From the NCBI RefSeq assembly GCF_963924675.1, contig NC_089235.1, positions 62,492,220-62,556,219 on the forward strand: DNA of 64,000 nucleotides, written 5' to 3'. Source of the stretch: Phocoena phocoena. Lineage: Eukaryota; Chordata; Mammalia; Artiodactyla; Phocoenidae. Position numbers and translations under genes: made by a program. This document shows positions 36,317-47,631 of this stretch, piece by piece (the first letter of the stretch is position 1; each line of letters begins with the position of its first letter). Under the pieces are notes generated by a model that was not told where the DNA came from, made no database searches, and worked only from the letters and a program-made list of their open reading frames with translations.

Positions 36317-36530
36317 GGAGTGTTGTGGTTAAGTGTACCGGCCTCAGAATCAACCTGCCTATGTTGAAATCTTGGCTCTGTTACTTACTAGCTAAGGACA
36401 AATGACTTAACCTCTCTGAATCACAGGCCTCTCTTAGGGTTAACAGTAGTGCCTGCCATCCTGCTTCTTGTGAAGACTAAGTGAGTTTGTACATGTAAAG
36501 CATCTAGCATTCAAAACCTGGTGAGGCCAT
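36317..36530 (+). mobile_element. MIR SINE
   Basis: Full MIR-like layout: GTTGTGGTTAAGTGTACCGG, CTGTTACTTACTAGC, ACTTAACCTCTCTGAATC and TGTACATGTAAAGCATCTAGC. Confidence 0.8.
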
Positions 36531-36594
36531 TTATAGGAATAGCTGACACACCAACAGGTCACACCCTTGGTTTGTCAAAATCTGTAATCAGACC

Positions 36595-36690
36595 TTGTAT
36601 TTCATTGATTCATCGTATTTCTTGAGTGACTAATATGTGGCAGGTACTAGGAATATAACGATGAACTAGAACAAACATGCCTCTGCCTTA
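36595..36690 (-). mobile_element. L2 LINE end (antisense)
   Basis: ATTTCTTGAGTGACTAATATG and GGCAGGTACTAGGAATATAACG resemble the antisense L2 3' terminus. Confidence 0.55.
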
Positions 36691-36939
36691 GTAGATCTGT
36701 AAAAGAAAATAGTGGAGGGTCAGTGTTAGATTAGTAGTAAGGGGGAATCAGGTAGCCCTGATGTGGTTTCTCATGAGACTTTTAAAAAAGAAAGGATATG
36801 ACAAATATACCACCCTACTGAGGGATGTTGATAATGGCGGAGGCCATGCAAGTGTAGGGGGTGGGGATATTCGGGAACTCTCTACTTTCTATTCAGTATT
36901 GCTGTGAACCTAAAAAAGTAAAGTCTATTTTAAAAGTTT

Positions 36940-37025
36940 CAAAAAAGGAAGAAAGAAGAGAGTAAGATCTTAAAATTTTAATGAGAGTAAGATCTAAGAG
37001 AGTAGATCATAAAATTCTCATTAAA
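36940..37025 (+). mobile_element. Old L1 3' end with internal duplication
   Basis: GAGAGTAAGATCTTAAAATT and AGAGAGTAGATCATAAAATT are two copies of the terminal motif of old mammalian L1s, in tandem ahead of an A-rich tail into which the next SINE inserted. Confidence 0.5.
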
Positions 37026-37040
37026 AAAAGAAAAAAAGGG

Positions 37041-37231
37041 GGCTTCCCTGGTGGCACAGTGGTTGGGAGTCTGCCTGCCGATGCAGGGGACACGGGTTCG
37101 TGCCCCGGTCCGAGAAGATCCCACATGCCGCGGAGCGGCTGGGCCTGTGAGCCATGGCCGCTGAGCCTGCGCGTCCGGAGCCTGTGCTCCGCGACGGGAG
37201 AGGCCACAACAGTGAGAGGCCCGCGTACTGC

Positions 37232-37256
<25 letters not shown>
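37041..37256 (+). mobile_element. CHR SINE, short cetacean form
   Basis: GGCTTCCCTGGTGGCACAGT start, ACGGGTTCGTGCCCCGGTCC B-box region and a pure A tract at about 37231-37254. A-rich flanks blur the target-site duplication. Confidence 0.92.
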
Positions 37257-37263
<7 letters not shown>

Positions 37264-37410
37264 GAATGAACGAATAAATAATAGAAAAGATTTTATTCTA
37301 TTCTAAATATTTTTGGTAACTCCACAGAAAACTAAGGATATTTTAATCTTAGCTAAATCATATTTTTTGTAAGTTAGATCTTCATTTATATCAGCTATGC
37401 TCAATTTTTT

Positions 37411-37754
37411 CAAAAATTTTATTTATTCATTTTTGGCTGCGTTGGGTCTTCGTTGCTGCACGCGGGCTTTCTCTAGTTGCAGCGAGCAGGGGCTACTCTT
37501 CGTTGTGGTACGTGGGCTTCTCGTTGCAGTGGCTTCTCTTGTTGTGAACACGGGTTCTGGGCACACGGGCTTTGGTAATTGTAGTGCGTGGGCTCAGTAG
37601 TTGTGGCTCGCAGGCTCTAGAGCGCAAGCTCAGTAGTTGTGGAGCACGGGCTTAGTTGCTCCACAGCATGTGGGTTCTTCCCGGACCAGGGCTCAAACCT
37701 GTGTCCCCTGTATTGGCAGGTGTACTCTCAACCACTGCGCCGCCTGGGAAGTCC
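37411..37754 (-). mobile_element. CHR SINE, long form (antisense)
   Basis: TTTTTGGCTGCGTTGGGTCT start and CGCCTGGGAAGTCC end. The target-site duplication CTATGCTCA(A/T)TTTTTT is at 37395-37410 and 37755-37770. It lies 155 bp from the oppositely oriented copy at 37041-37256. Confidence 0.92.
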
Positions 37755-37977
37755 CTATGCTCATTTTTTTAAAAATGACAGAAACTTAAATTTAATTGGA
37801 GTCCATGATACTCATCTCTAAATAACGCTAGTAGTTAACATTGCCACATAAGGAGCTTGTCAGAAAAAAACAGTTTTCACAAAAGCCAGACATGTGAAAG
37901 TAAAAGCAGAGTTCCAGCCTAAGGAATTTTTTTTTTGATCCTTGCTTTTTAACAGTCAGCTGCATTTTGGTGTAGAC

Positions 37978-38410
37978 ATTCAGTCATTCAGTTAGCCTTC
38001 CAGTAGGTACTATGTGTGAGATTGTGCTTGGATCTGACACTAGAGCAATAAATAAGGCATGGTCCTTGCAGTCATCAGGCTCATGGTGCCGGGCGAGGTG
38101 AACATGAGAACAAGCAGTGCAATGGGATAAGTGCCAAAGGAGGCACAGGTAATACGGAAGCAAATTATTCATTCATTCATTCATTTGTTCATTCAGTAAA
38201 TATTTGTGGGTTAGGTACTATGTGGAAGGCACCATAGAAATGTAGGGGATATAGCCATGATTGAGATAGATAATCCTTGAATTTGTTGTACTTCTGCCTG
38301 TTGTGGTTGTAAAGAAGCTTTGAGTTGAGTCTTTAAGAATGAGGAGTATTTATGGAGACACCCAAGGTGGAAAGGGTATTTCAGGAGGGAATATCCTGTG
38401 AACTCAGGAG
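37978..38410 (-). mobile_element. L2 LINE (antisense), partly duplicated start
   Basis: Two L2 termini occur: CATTCAGTCATTCAGTTAGC near 37978 and ATTCATTCATTCATTTGTTC near 38168. Each is followed by a GGTACTATGTG segment. Downstream is an L2 body with GGTATTTCAGGAGGGAATAT. Confidence 0.6.
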
Positions 38411-38730
38411 TTCCCATGTCTTTGCTCTGGTGACCCCATCTCAGCACCAAATGGCCCCACCTTGGACCCTCACAAAAGAGATGTATGAGGGAGCCCTTAT
38501 TATGGGCGATGACTGCATTTTGTCTGTAAAGAATGACTATGCCCAGACTTTATTGTCATTTCACGGACAGTCACAGGCTGACATTTTAGAACATTTGATT
38601 TCCTTCCTCTTAATTACAGCCTACAAGGCTTATCAAAAGTATATCCAGTTCTATTCTTAGAGATCTGAGGCCTCTAAGCTTAGCTTTTAATTTCAGTCCT
38701 CATCTTAGGTACTTAAATAGTGGTTGTTTG

Positions 38731-39098
38731 GTTTTTTTTTTAACTCTGTATGTATGTATGTATATATGTATTTATTGTTGGCTGCGTTGGGTCTTCGTTG
38801 CTGTGCGGGCTTTCTCTAGTTGGGGCAAGCGGGGGTTACTCCTTGTTGTGGTGCATAGGCTTCTCATTGTGGTGGCTGCTCTTGTTGTAGAGCACGGGCT
38901 CTAGGCTCACAGGCTTCAGTAGTTGTGGCACACGGGCTCAGTAGTTGTGGCTCACAGGTTCTGGAGCACAGGCTCAGTAGTTGTGGCGCACGGGCTTAGT
39001 TGCTCTGGGGCATGTGGGATCTTCCCAGACCAGGGCTCGAACCCATGTCCCCTGCATTGGCAGGCGGATTCTCAACAACTGGGCCACCAGGGAAGTCC
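38731..39098 (-). mobile_element. CHR SINE, long form (antisense), with (TATG)n tail
   Basis: Poly-T and a TATG microsatellite (38746-38770), then GGCTGCGTTGGGTCTTCGTT, ending GGGCCACCAGGGAAGTCC. Imperfect flanks CTTAAATAGTGG and CTTAAATGGTG lie at about 38712 and 39099. Confidence 0.9.
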
Positions 39099-39876
39099 CT
39101 TAAATGGTGTTTTTTAACATGTTTTTTTCATTCCAAAAGAAAGATTTATCGGTTGTCATGGACCTGAGTATTCCTTCAGTCTGAGAAACACAAGTGAAGA
39201 CACAGACAAATATTGATATATTAGCCTACGTGTAGTTGGAACATTTCATCACTTCAAGGATAAGGAAATCTAAAATTCTCTGTTAATATATAACTATATC
39301 CTTAAAAGCTTTCTTTTTTTTCTTTTTTTCTTTTAAGGCATCTTGAGGGGCTGGAATATTCTTTTGAGGACATTCCTCTCTTACTTTGACTTGTATTGCA
39401 GATAATAACAAATGCCACTTGCTTTTCTCTACATAATTAGAAAATTAAAACAACCAGACGTTCTACTCCCCAGTCTTCCCCACCTTTTGCATTCTTTGTG
39501 AATAAGCAAAGGATAGGTCAGGAAACTCTTATCCGGGGCTTATTCCCAATGATACTGTCCTGGATGTCGTCTTCAGCCTACGTCTTCCACTTGTGGGGAA
39601 TCCCTGAGAAACCATGTCCTTACCATTGATCCTTAGGTACTGTAAGGTCACGGGAGGCCTCTGAGTCACTGTGCATTTAATCATGCAGCCTGCTGTTAGT
39701 CATCGGTGTATTTTCTTGTGTTCTAATTCTTTAAAAATCAGTGGTTCCCTGTGGGGAAAGCAACTCCAACTCTCACAGAAGAAGAGGCTATTTCTGCTAA
39801 ATTTCCAGATGCACGTTAGGGCACAGTTGTTCGCAAGTGAGGGAGCATCTACCTCCTATTAAAAATAGTACTCACA

Positions 39877-40172
39877 GGACTTCCCTGGTGGCACAGTGGT
39901 TAAGAATCTGCCTGCCAATGCAGGGGACACAGGTTTGAGCCCTGGTTCGGGAAGATCCCACATGCTGCGGAGCAACTAAGCCCGTGTGCCACAACTACTG
40001 AAGCCCGCACGCCTAGAGCCTGTGCTCCGCAACAAGAGAAGCCACTGCAATGAGAATCCCATGCACCCCAACGAAGCGTAGCCTCCACTCGCCGCAACTA
40101 GAGAAAGCCCGCACGCAGCAACGAAGACCCAACACAGCCAAAAATAAAACAAAAAAATAAAAAGCAAAAAAA
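39877..40172 (+). mobile_element. CHR SINE, long form
   Basis: GGACTTCCCTGGTGGCACAG start and GACCCAACACAGCCAAAAAT end with an A-rich tail. Flanking repeats AGTACTCACA and AGTACTCCA lie at about 39867 and 40177. Confidence 0.92.
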
Positions 40173-41814
40173 CAAAAGTACTCCAGTTATTACCCAGTTA
40201 GCTAAACTAGTAGCTATTTGGGTAACGCCCAGTAGACGTACTCATGGTGATTTTCTGTCTGAACAACTTGATTTAGCAATTGAGCATTAGATGTTGGCTT
40301 GTCTATGTGATTTTTAAACTCAGATATGATTGTAGTTTTACTTTTGAGAAATAACTCTCTTCCTGTCAGTTCCTAGGAGAAGAGTGAGTCTCAGAACAGG
40401 AGGTCAGAGGCTTGGTGGTCAGTGCCCTGCCCTCTTCCTGCAGTACTGGTCTTTCGTGAGCTCAGAAAACACCACCGAGGCCACATGCAATAGGCATGGA
40501 TGTTAGGGAAGCATTGAGGGGGATCGAGCAGCCCTGAGGACCGCTAACAAGGAAGAAGGGCTTTTTTAAAGGTGACAGGTATACCACCTTGACCCCAAGA
40601 GGTGGTCAACAAGGAACACAGCAGACATCAAAACATCAAACGAAAGGACTATCAATATATGTGCAGTGTAGGAAAAAACTGCTATTCCTAGAGCAAATAC
40701 TACGTCGATATCTTTCTTTCTGGAAGTTACAAACCAAGATGTTAAAAGTGATTCTTTTCTAGGACTGGAGTCCTTGCTTTTTGTATCTTCTAATTTGCCT
40801 ACAGTGAACATGCCCTGCACTTAGAAGGGAAAAAAGTAGTTATTTGTAACTATAAACACTTTAGATCACTTGCATGCCTGCTGCATATCAAATTATTTTC
40901 CTTTATTTATGTTCCCTCCTAGGCTTTGCCAGTTCACACATAATTTCTTTGTAATTATGAAGAGATGTATTTCTGCATTCTATTATTTCGAAGTATTATT
41001 GTACATGAAAAACAGATACTAGAGACTTTCTGTGATGCGAGCCAGGGTAACCCAGACCCCAGTCTGATTCTTCTCTCTGTCTGCCGAATCGGGCCTCAAT
41101 ATAGCATGCTGTCACCTGTTCAGCAGTCTTGGGATAGGCCCCATTTGGACGATGAGGTGTCAGAGCCTGTATTTCTCTGTTTTTCTGCCCGTAAAAATCT
41201 ATAGTTTGTTAACAACAGCGTAAATTATTTGGAATAAGAAGTTTGTTCAGTGGAAAAGAAACATGAATAGGTTTAGATTTTTATGGGGCTGAATCAGCCA
41301 AATCAAACACAGGCCGTCCTGAATCTTCCAAGTTTTTAATGGAAACTCACGCTCTTTAGAACTTTGCTGCCTAATTATAATTCATGCCTTTTGCAGATAT
41401 ATTACAGGGTGGACCAAAAGGAAAATGTTAGATATGTCCACTTGTGATTTCTATTGTGTTACTCGTGGAGTGCCAACTGCATACGTCCAATGGCCTGGTG
41501 CGTGCAAAGACACAGGCCAGATCCCTGCAGGCTGAGCCACTTCAGTGGGAGGGAGGACGATAAACTTGCAGTATTACAAATACAGAAGACAACTCAGATA
41601 CAGAGCCAGCCTTCTGTATGTGGTTGTGCAGAAGTCACCAGTGTCAGGATTCAATTTAAAAGTCCCATGACAACCGTAACCCTAAATCAACCCTCATCAT
41701 TGCCTTCATCAGCGATGTCCTTTCGAAACCCAGAAAAACAGAACCACCCAGATTTCATTTTAAGGAGAACTTTCTTTTCTTTCTTTCTTTCTTTTCTCTT
41801 CTTTTTTTGAATAG

Positions 41815-41892
41815 GTTTAACTGGTGTGAAGGGAGATAAAGGAAATCCAGGCATTGGAACTCAAGGTCCAAGAGGCCCCCCTGGGCCAGCAG
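41815..41892 (+). CDS. COL14A1: Collagen XIV alpha-1, COL1 exon with Gly-X-Y imperfection (78 bp)
   Basis: The exon completes a split Gly codon (phase 1) and encodes L-T-G-V-K-G-D-K-G-N-P-G-I-G-T-Q-G-P-R-G-P-P-style sequence to a final split Gly before GTAACT. The triplet pattern is interrupted at G-N-P-G-I-G-T-Q, where one residue is missing. Such a conserved imperfection is a known property of FACIT COL1 domains and is not a sequencing error, because the frame continues across it. The acceptor follows a TTTCTTTCTTTC-rich pyrimidine tract. GTAACT is a less common but valid donor. The exon is symmetrical (phase 1 to 1). Confidence 0.94.
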
Positions 41893-43557
41893 GTAACTCT
41901 TCCTACCTAACAGGAAACTGTAAGGTGGAAATCCTAAATCTCTATATCCACTTGACATTGCAGGTGAGGCAAATGGCCGTATTACATCCTTGTGTCCAAC
42001 TGGAATGGCTATATTTCTCGTTCCTTTCATTGGAAGGCCAGTTTGTTAGTAACGAACCTCCCAATACACAAGCCCCCAAAGATACAGCATATTCTGGGAT
42101 CTTACTGGTTGCGTGAGTTAGGCTGGGCTAGGCTATGCTGTAGTAACAAATCAATCCCCAGTGCTTAGTGGATTGATACTTACCCAAAGTTTGATGTGGG
42201 TAGGGTAACTTTCCCCCCATTTTGGAACAAAAGGCCTTGAGGAGAAAGATAAAGGAGGCACATCAACTTCCTGAATGCAGGATGATAGATGTCATTTCCA
42301 GTCATATTTCACTGGCTGAAACTAACCATATGGCCCCAGCCGACCTGTAAGGGAGTCTCAAAATCTAGGGGAACGCATGCGTAGTTGATGAACACTCGTA
42401 GTTTCTGCCACCATGGTCACCTTACTGAATGAGTTTTGTGTATTTTACTATGTGCTTTTAGAATGGCTTCCAGATGATCATACTCTGTTATTAAAGTTAT
42501 AAATTTACAATCCAACTGTATATTTACAATCCCCGTCTTAGCCATGTTGAATCAAATGACTTACCGATTTTTCTTTCCAACCTAATGATGATTTTGGAAA
42601 ATACCTTTTGTAGGAGAGATTCCTAATGCAATGGATTCACTTTGAGTATAAATACTCCTGTTATTAGAGATTGTATGAGGAACTGATCTAGCTCGTGCCT
42701 TACACAGAGTGAGTGGTTGGTGAATGTTAACTGAATGAAACGGAATGCATCTGAGAGTCACAACGCTTTTCAAATAGAAGGTGATACGTGTTCCTAATTT
42801 TCATTGTGGTTCTAGTTGAAGAGTTCCATTTCTAGTTGAAAAAGGCCTTGTAAGCACTGTTGGAATCCAGGCCTAAAGCAAAACAAAGCAAACGCATAAA
42901 CCAGAAAAATTCCAGACTGACATACTTCTTAAATTCACAAAAATTTTAATCCCCCTCTCACTTTCACTCAATGTAAGTTCTCAATTGATTCAAGCTAGCC
43001 TAAAGAAATTTTGGATTCGTATACTGGGTCCAATTTCAGAATTCTCATTTTTCTCCTCCAGTATAATTTCTTTCAAATTTAGACTAATTTATTCCAATTA
43101 TCTGGGGCCAAAAACCAGGATAAGTTATAAGGTTGAGATCAAGTGTGTACATGTGTGTGTGTGTGTGTGTGTGTGTGCATGGCCATACATTGAATTCATA
43201 AGGAGCCTGCATTGGGAAACAGAAGCTCCATAAAGAAAACAAGGCTGACAGTGGTATGCTCCTTTCCCTTTCATATCCAGGAGGTGATAAAAAAAAAAGA
43301 CTACATTTTGCTTTCTGGTTTCCTGAGCTGATTGAAAGCATTGACCTCCAGGAGAACATGTGATTGCAGTATGATCCTCTGTCCAGGAAATCCAGTTCAG
43401 GAATAGAACTCAATGAGTAGAGAGAGGCAGATCACCCTAGTTGTTAAGATGTGTAATATCTTAACTTCTTGTAAGAGTTAGTTTACTTCTTGGTAGTCTG
43501 AAAACTCACCCTGTGATGATAAAAGACCAACTGTTTTCATTGGTGGGTACTTTGTAG
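41893..43557 (+). other. COL14A1: COL14A1 intron
   Basis: Intron of 1.66 kb with an unassigned old repeat (about 42108-42380, with AGGCTATGCTGTAGTAACAA) and a TG microsatellite at about 43152-43178. Nothing else recognised. Confidence 0.85.
43152..43178 (+). repeat. (TG)n microsatellite
   Basis: About 13 TG units inside the intron. Confidence 0.95.
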
Positions 43558-43713
43558 GACCTTCCGGGGAAAGTCGGCCAGGAAGCCCTGGACCCCCTGG
43601 CTCTCCTGGACCAAGGGGTCCACCAGGTCACTTGGGGGTGCCTGGACCACAAGGTCCTTCTGGCCAGCCTGGATACTGTGACCCCTCTTCATGTTCTGCC
43701 TACAGCGTAGGAG
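43558..43713 (+). CDS. COL14A1: Collagen XIV alpha-1, COL1 end and NC1 start (156 bp)
   Basis: This exon completes COL1 and opens NC1. It begins in a split Gly codon and encodes [10 protein letters not shown] (a second interruption, G-E-S-R-P), then regular triplets with G-P-P-G-H-L-G-V-P to G-Q-P-G-Y. The helix ends at C-D-P-S-S-C: two cysteines four residues apart at the COL1/NC1 junction, the FACIT arrangement for interchain disulfides that lock the trimer. NC1 then starts S-A-Y-S-V-G. The acceptor is TTTGTAG and the donor GTAAGT, both phase 1. Proline-rich X and Y positions suggest a stable helix. Confidence 0.95.
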
Positions 43714-45343
43714 GTAAGTGTCAGCCCTTGTGGGCTTTGAGCAATGCCTTGCTATGCTTAGTATCATAATGGTGAAGGTGCTATAAAAGCAGACCTATTA
43801 TGCACAGGAAGCAGAGCTTGAATTGCTCACAACCTTTTAAATTATCTAGAGGCATCTTCTGTAAAGTACAAATTAATACAGAGGTTACCCCTGAAGAGGA
43901 AATTTAAAATAATACCACATCTAAGTCTTCCTTGCTTCCAAATGGCGATCCACACAGATTTGGCCTCTGACCTCATATCTGATCATTGAGGGACATGTTT
44001 GAACATTCTTTGGGGCCTCTCATTCTGTGTTATTTCTGTAGTGTGGCCATGAAGTCCTCTAAAGTTTTACTCTTGTTTTGGGGAAATCTCAAACTTAGAA
44101 CTTTCCCCGTAATTAGGAGGGCCCTGGAGATACTGTTGGGTGACATCCTGCCGACCGCATGCATTTTAGGTCACCAAGGATTATTTTAAGAAACAAAAGT
44201 GGCCATGCTGTCCTTGCCTCTTACTAACTACTAGACTGAGATTCTGAAAAGATTATGCTTCCTGAAAACATCTGTGGTCTGCATGCTGGAGGGTTGTCTA
44301 ATGGGACATTTTCTAACATGGTCACACTTGGAAGCATCAAGAGAGAGGTTCAAAGACTGCTTTGGGGCAATGAGCTTATTAGCCAATGAATTTAAATTTT
44401 CTGCTTTAGAAGAAATTTAACCTTATTTGCCAGAGGGACTGGTCAAAGTTTTGCTGATGTGTTTTTCTCTGTTCATCTCTTCCCTCCCCGTTCTCTCAAA
44501 TATCCCTGTCCCTTATTAAGATCTGATCCCTTACAATGATTACCAGCACTGATGTGGAACTCCTCCACTGATTACATTGGCCTGGGCAATTGGCTACAGA
44601 TACAGAACTGTCCTGTTGACCACCACCACCCATCCCCTGCCCCTAACAATGGGCACTCTGTTTCCCTGCCTCACCTGCTTCCCTACCTGCCCACTGTCAC
44701 ATTTCTTGCCCTCCCTGCTCCAAGCACATACAATGATAAGACTGGAACTTAACCAAATCACACGTGTCAGTTGTTATAGAAACTGACTGCTCCATATCAG
44801 CCTGAGCGTAGGTATAAGACTGTCTACCAAGAATTATCCCAAGCTTCCCTAGGTGAAGGCCCAGGAATAGTTACTTAAATGTGTCTTCTCCTCTTTCCTG
44901 TAGCCACACAAATTGCTGGGCACCTTTCTCCCTGACCACCCTACTATCCATTCTTCCTCTGATCACCTCCCCTCCCTACTGCCCCCTGGTGTTGGACTTC
45001 TAACATGAGATGGGTTTTTAAAATTTATTTTTCTTTCATCATTCTGCTGATATTTCAGGGTTTCTTTTGTAAATAAAACATGTAATATTTAAGCAGTTGG
45101 CTGTGATTCTAGTTTCCTAACAATTTCTGCAGTATACCTGTACCTTCCTTCTTTCGCTAACCATCTGAATCCTCCTGGCAAAGGTGCAAGCACTGTGGTG
45201 GGTAAAGGTAGCTACTACTTTCTACCCGAGCAGGATATCTCTGTACTTTAGAGACTATGTCTCTATGGACCCATATAAGGGGAGGATCTCAATTTATGGT
45301 TCCTGGGTTCTATCACGTCCCCACCCCCACTCTTCCTCTCTAG
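43714..45343 (+). other. COL14A1: COL14A1 last intron
   Basis: Intron of 1.63 kb from a GTAAGT donor to a CTCTCTAG acceptor. I recognise no repeat or exon. An AATAAA at about 45074 has no clear downstream element and is probably not used. Confidence 0.8.
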
Positions 45344-45423
45344 TTCCCCATCCTGATGAGCCAGAATTCACCCCTGTCCAAGATGAGCTGGAAGCCATGG
45401 AGCTGTGGGGCTCTGGGATCTGA
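45344..45423 (+). CDS. COL14A1: Collagen XIV alpha-1, C-terminal NC1 exon
   Basis: Last coding exon. It completes a Val codon and encodes P-H-P-D-E-P-E-F-T-P-V-Q-D-E-L-E, then A-M-E-L-W-G-S-G-I and the TGA at 45421-45423. The tail is acidic and non-collagenous. I recognise this P-E-F-T-P-V-Q-D-E-L-E-A-M-E-L-W ending as that of collagen XIV. Collagen XII has a different, shorter ending as I know it. This is the strongest single argument for COL14A1 and closes the 732-base in-frame coding path that starts at 742. The exon continues as 3'UTR. Confidence 0.93.
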
Positions 45424-46203
45424 TAGTCTCCGGAGAACTTGGAGGACCAACCGCAAAAGCTCCTAAGGCAACTTATTCAAGAAGAATGTCATTATGTGGT
45501 TTGTATGCTACCTTTGGGAGGGGGCTCATTTCAGCAGCCTACATCTCCTCCTTGGATATTGTTAATGATATTGTTATATTAACAAAAAGTATGTTTAAAA
45601 CAATTCCCCTTAATCCATGACACCATAGGATTGATTTCTCTTTGTTGTTTTAATGGCATGCTCAAAGAAAAATTGGCCAAGAAGTTTGAACTCTGGAATC
45701 TTTTCTGTGGTAGATGATCTCAAGTCCTAGAATGCAACAAGACAGATATGACTGTCTTTGAGGAAAATGGGGTCCCAGCAGAACAGGAATTCAAAGGGAC
45801 TCGAAGATTATGCTGTTTATCCTTATCCCCTCTAGGAATGACCTTGCTGAAAAGAAAGGAGGGACATGATTGGAGAAACTACCTCTTGCTAAATTGCTCT
45901 GTCCAACTCTGAGATCACTTGGGAACTAGCTCCACTGGTATCCAAGAATATGTGTTAGAATATAACCTTTCCGAATTTGGTGATTGTAAAAATAGATTTA
46001 GTTTTCTCAGTGGCTTTTGACATGTAAAATAATGACTTCCCGCTGATTCTGATGGAAGAAGATCCAATTTTGATGAATAATTTATCCAGCAGTCTGTTCC
46101 AGAGCTTGCGCTCCTTCACCACATGGATTACTTCGTACATGCAGATGTATTTTTGCAAACCTATTTCCATTCTTTTTTTTAAGCAAATAAAAATTTTAAA
46201 CAA
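45424..46203 (+). other. COL14A1: COL14A1 3'UTR
   Basis: About 780 bases after the stop, without recognisable mobile elements, ending some 12 bases after the AATAAA at 46186. A T/G-rich stretch follows at 46204-46230, as expected for a downstream element. The exact cleavage base is inferred. Confidence 0.75.
46186..46191 (+). terminator. COL14A1: COL14A1 poly(A) signal AATAAA
   Basis: Canonical hexamer 763 bases after the stop, followed by ATGTATGTGGATTGTTTTTA, a plausible U/GU-rich downstream element. Confidence 0.8.
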
Positions 46204-46315
46204 TGTATGTGGATTGTTTTTATTTTATTCCGTTTCTATATGTCACCTTAAACTTTTGTAGTCTTGGCTTAGGTTTAACCAGAAAAATGACAGCTGCCTA
46301 CCTTTAGACACTCAT

Positions 46316-46346
46316 TCAAACATTCATTCATTCATTCATTCATTCT
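46316..46346 (+). repeat. (CATT)n microsatellite
   Basis: Five to seven CATT units. It may be the start of a degraded antisense L2. Confidence 0.85.
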
Positions 46347-47278
46347 GAGTGTGGTAGGATACTTAACAGAAGAAGGCAGCTGACTTGAGCCTAACAGACT
46401 GACAGAATTCTATTATTCATATGTAACCTACCAGACAGACTTGACTGTGAAAATGTAAGACTGATGCTAAGTAAACATTTGCCTAAAGAACTTATCTTTT
46501 GGTTTTAAGAAAAACTCTAGAAGACAAAGAAGAAATGAGGTTGAATCTAATAGATTCTAATTTCTAAACTATAATTTGTCTTTTGCTCATAAAGGAAAAC
46601 ACTAGGTGTTTGAAAAAGATTTGGGTTCTGTTAATTGTTTGTTGAAAATAGAAATGAAAGAGAACCATTAACTGAACGTATATTCCTTTTCCTCTGTAGC
46701 ATCTCCCTAATAACAGGTAATTGTCAGAAGTAGGGATGGGGTCATTTATCACCAGAAGCTGGAGTCTTCCTGGATCAGGAAGGTCTCTTGAGATTCTTTG
46801 GGTCCCCTCACCACACAGATTGGTTTAAGACCTTCCCATCCAAAGTATTCAAACAAAAGGATCTATGTGTGCCTTTGGGGATCCAGGTAAACATAAATAT
46901 ATTTTTTGCTGCCTTTGCAAGAAATGAAAGAAGACAGTGAGCAGATAACCAACAGTGGTTCCCTTGTAGTTATAGCACATGCTTCCACATGTAGAAAGCA
47001 GGACTAATGAGGAGGGAAGCTTGCACAAGATTGAATGACGTGGCCCAGAATCACCTGAGAGAACTCTTTAAATGACTGGGGTGTGTCACTAGTCATAGCA
47101 TTCCCTTGTATCTCAGATTTCTTGGTCTTCAACAAGTGAGTAGAGAGGATATCCTGTATACGTTAGTGTTTGGCCCTTGGAAATGCAAAGACTACTTATG
47201 TCACTCAGAAGACCTTCAAAGTTTGATATAAATGGCGAAGTATAAACACTAGAGGTTCTAGTCCATTCATATCATTCT

Positions 47279-47631
47279 TTTTTTAAAATAAATTTATTTA
47301 TTTATTTTTGGCTGCGTTGGGTCTTCATTGCTGCGCACTGACTTTCTTTAGTTGCGGCGAGCGGGGAGCTATCTTTGTTGCGTTGCGCGGGCTTCTCATT
47401 GTGGTGGCTTCTCTTGTTGTGGAGCACGGGCTCTACGGGCATGGGATTCAGTTGCTGTGGCACACGGGCTCAGTAGTTGTGGCTCACGGGCTCTAGAGTG
47501 CAGGCTCAGTAGTTGTGGCTCATGGGCTTAATTGCTCTGTGGCATGTGGGATCTTCCCGGACCAGGGATGGAACCCGTGTCCCCTGCATTGGCAGGCAGA
47601 TTCTTAACCAGTGCAACACCAGTGAAGTCCC
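47279..47631 (-). mobile_element. CHR SINE, long form (antisense)
   Basis: TTTTTGGCTGCGTTGGGTCT start after an ATTT-rich tail, and AGTGAAGTCCC end. The exact target-site duplication CATATCATTCT is at 47268-47278 and 47632-47642. Confidence 0.94.

Larger units (their letters stand above)
20999..41814 (+). other. COL14A1: COL14A1 20.8-kb intron
   Basis: Intron from a GTAAGC donor to a very pyrimidine-rich tract and AATAG acceptor. It contains eight CHR SINEs (six of them clustered at 33.9-40.2 kb in both orientations), L2, MIR and L1 fragments, microsatellites and several unassigned old repeats. Nothing recognisable at about 21910-22430, 22720-23400, 23510-24160, 24650-26030, 27550-29480, 32430-33110, 35540-36310, 38420-38700, 39110-39860 and 40180-41760. 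The exons on either side share a split Gly codon and join in frame, so no constitutive exon appears to be missing. Confidence 0.8.

Noticed and set aside
45069..45080. Intronic AATAAA as an alternative COL14A1 poly(A) site
   Set aside because: There is no clear downstream element, and use would truncate NC1. The site after the stop is complete and sufficient.
46316..46346. CATT repeats considered as a CRISPR-like or regulatory array
   Set aside because: A plain microsatellite with no spacers, in a mammalian genome.
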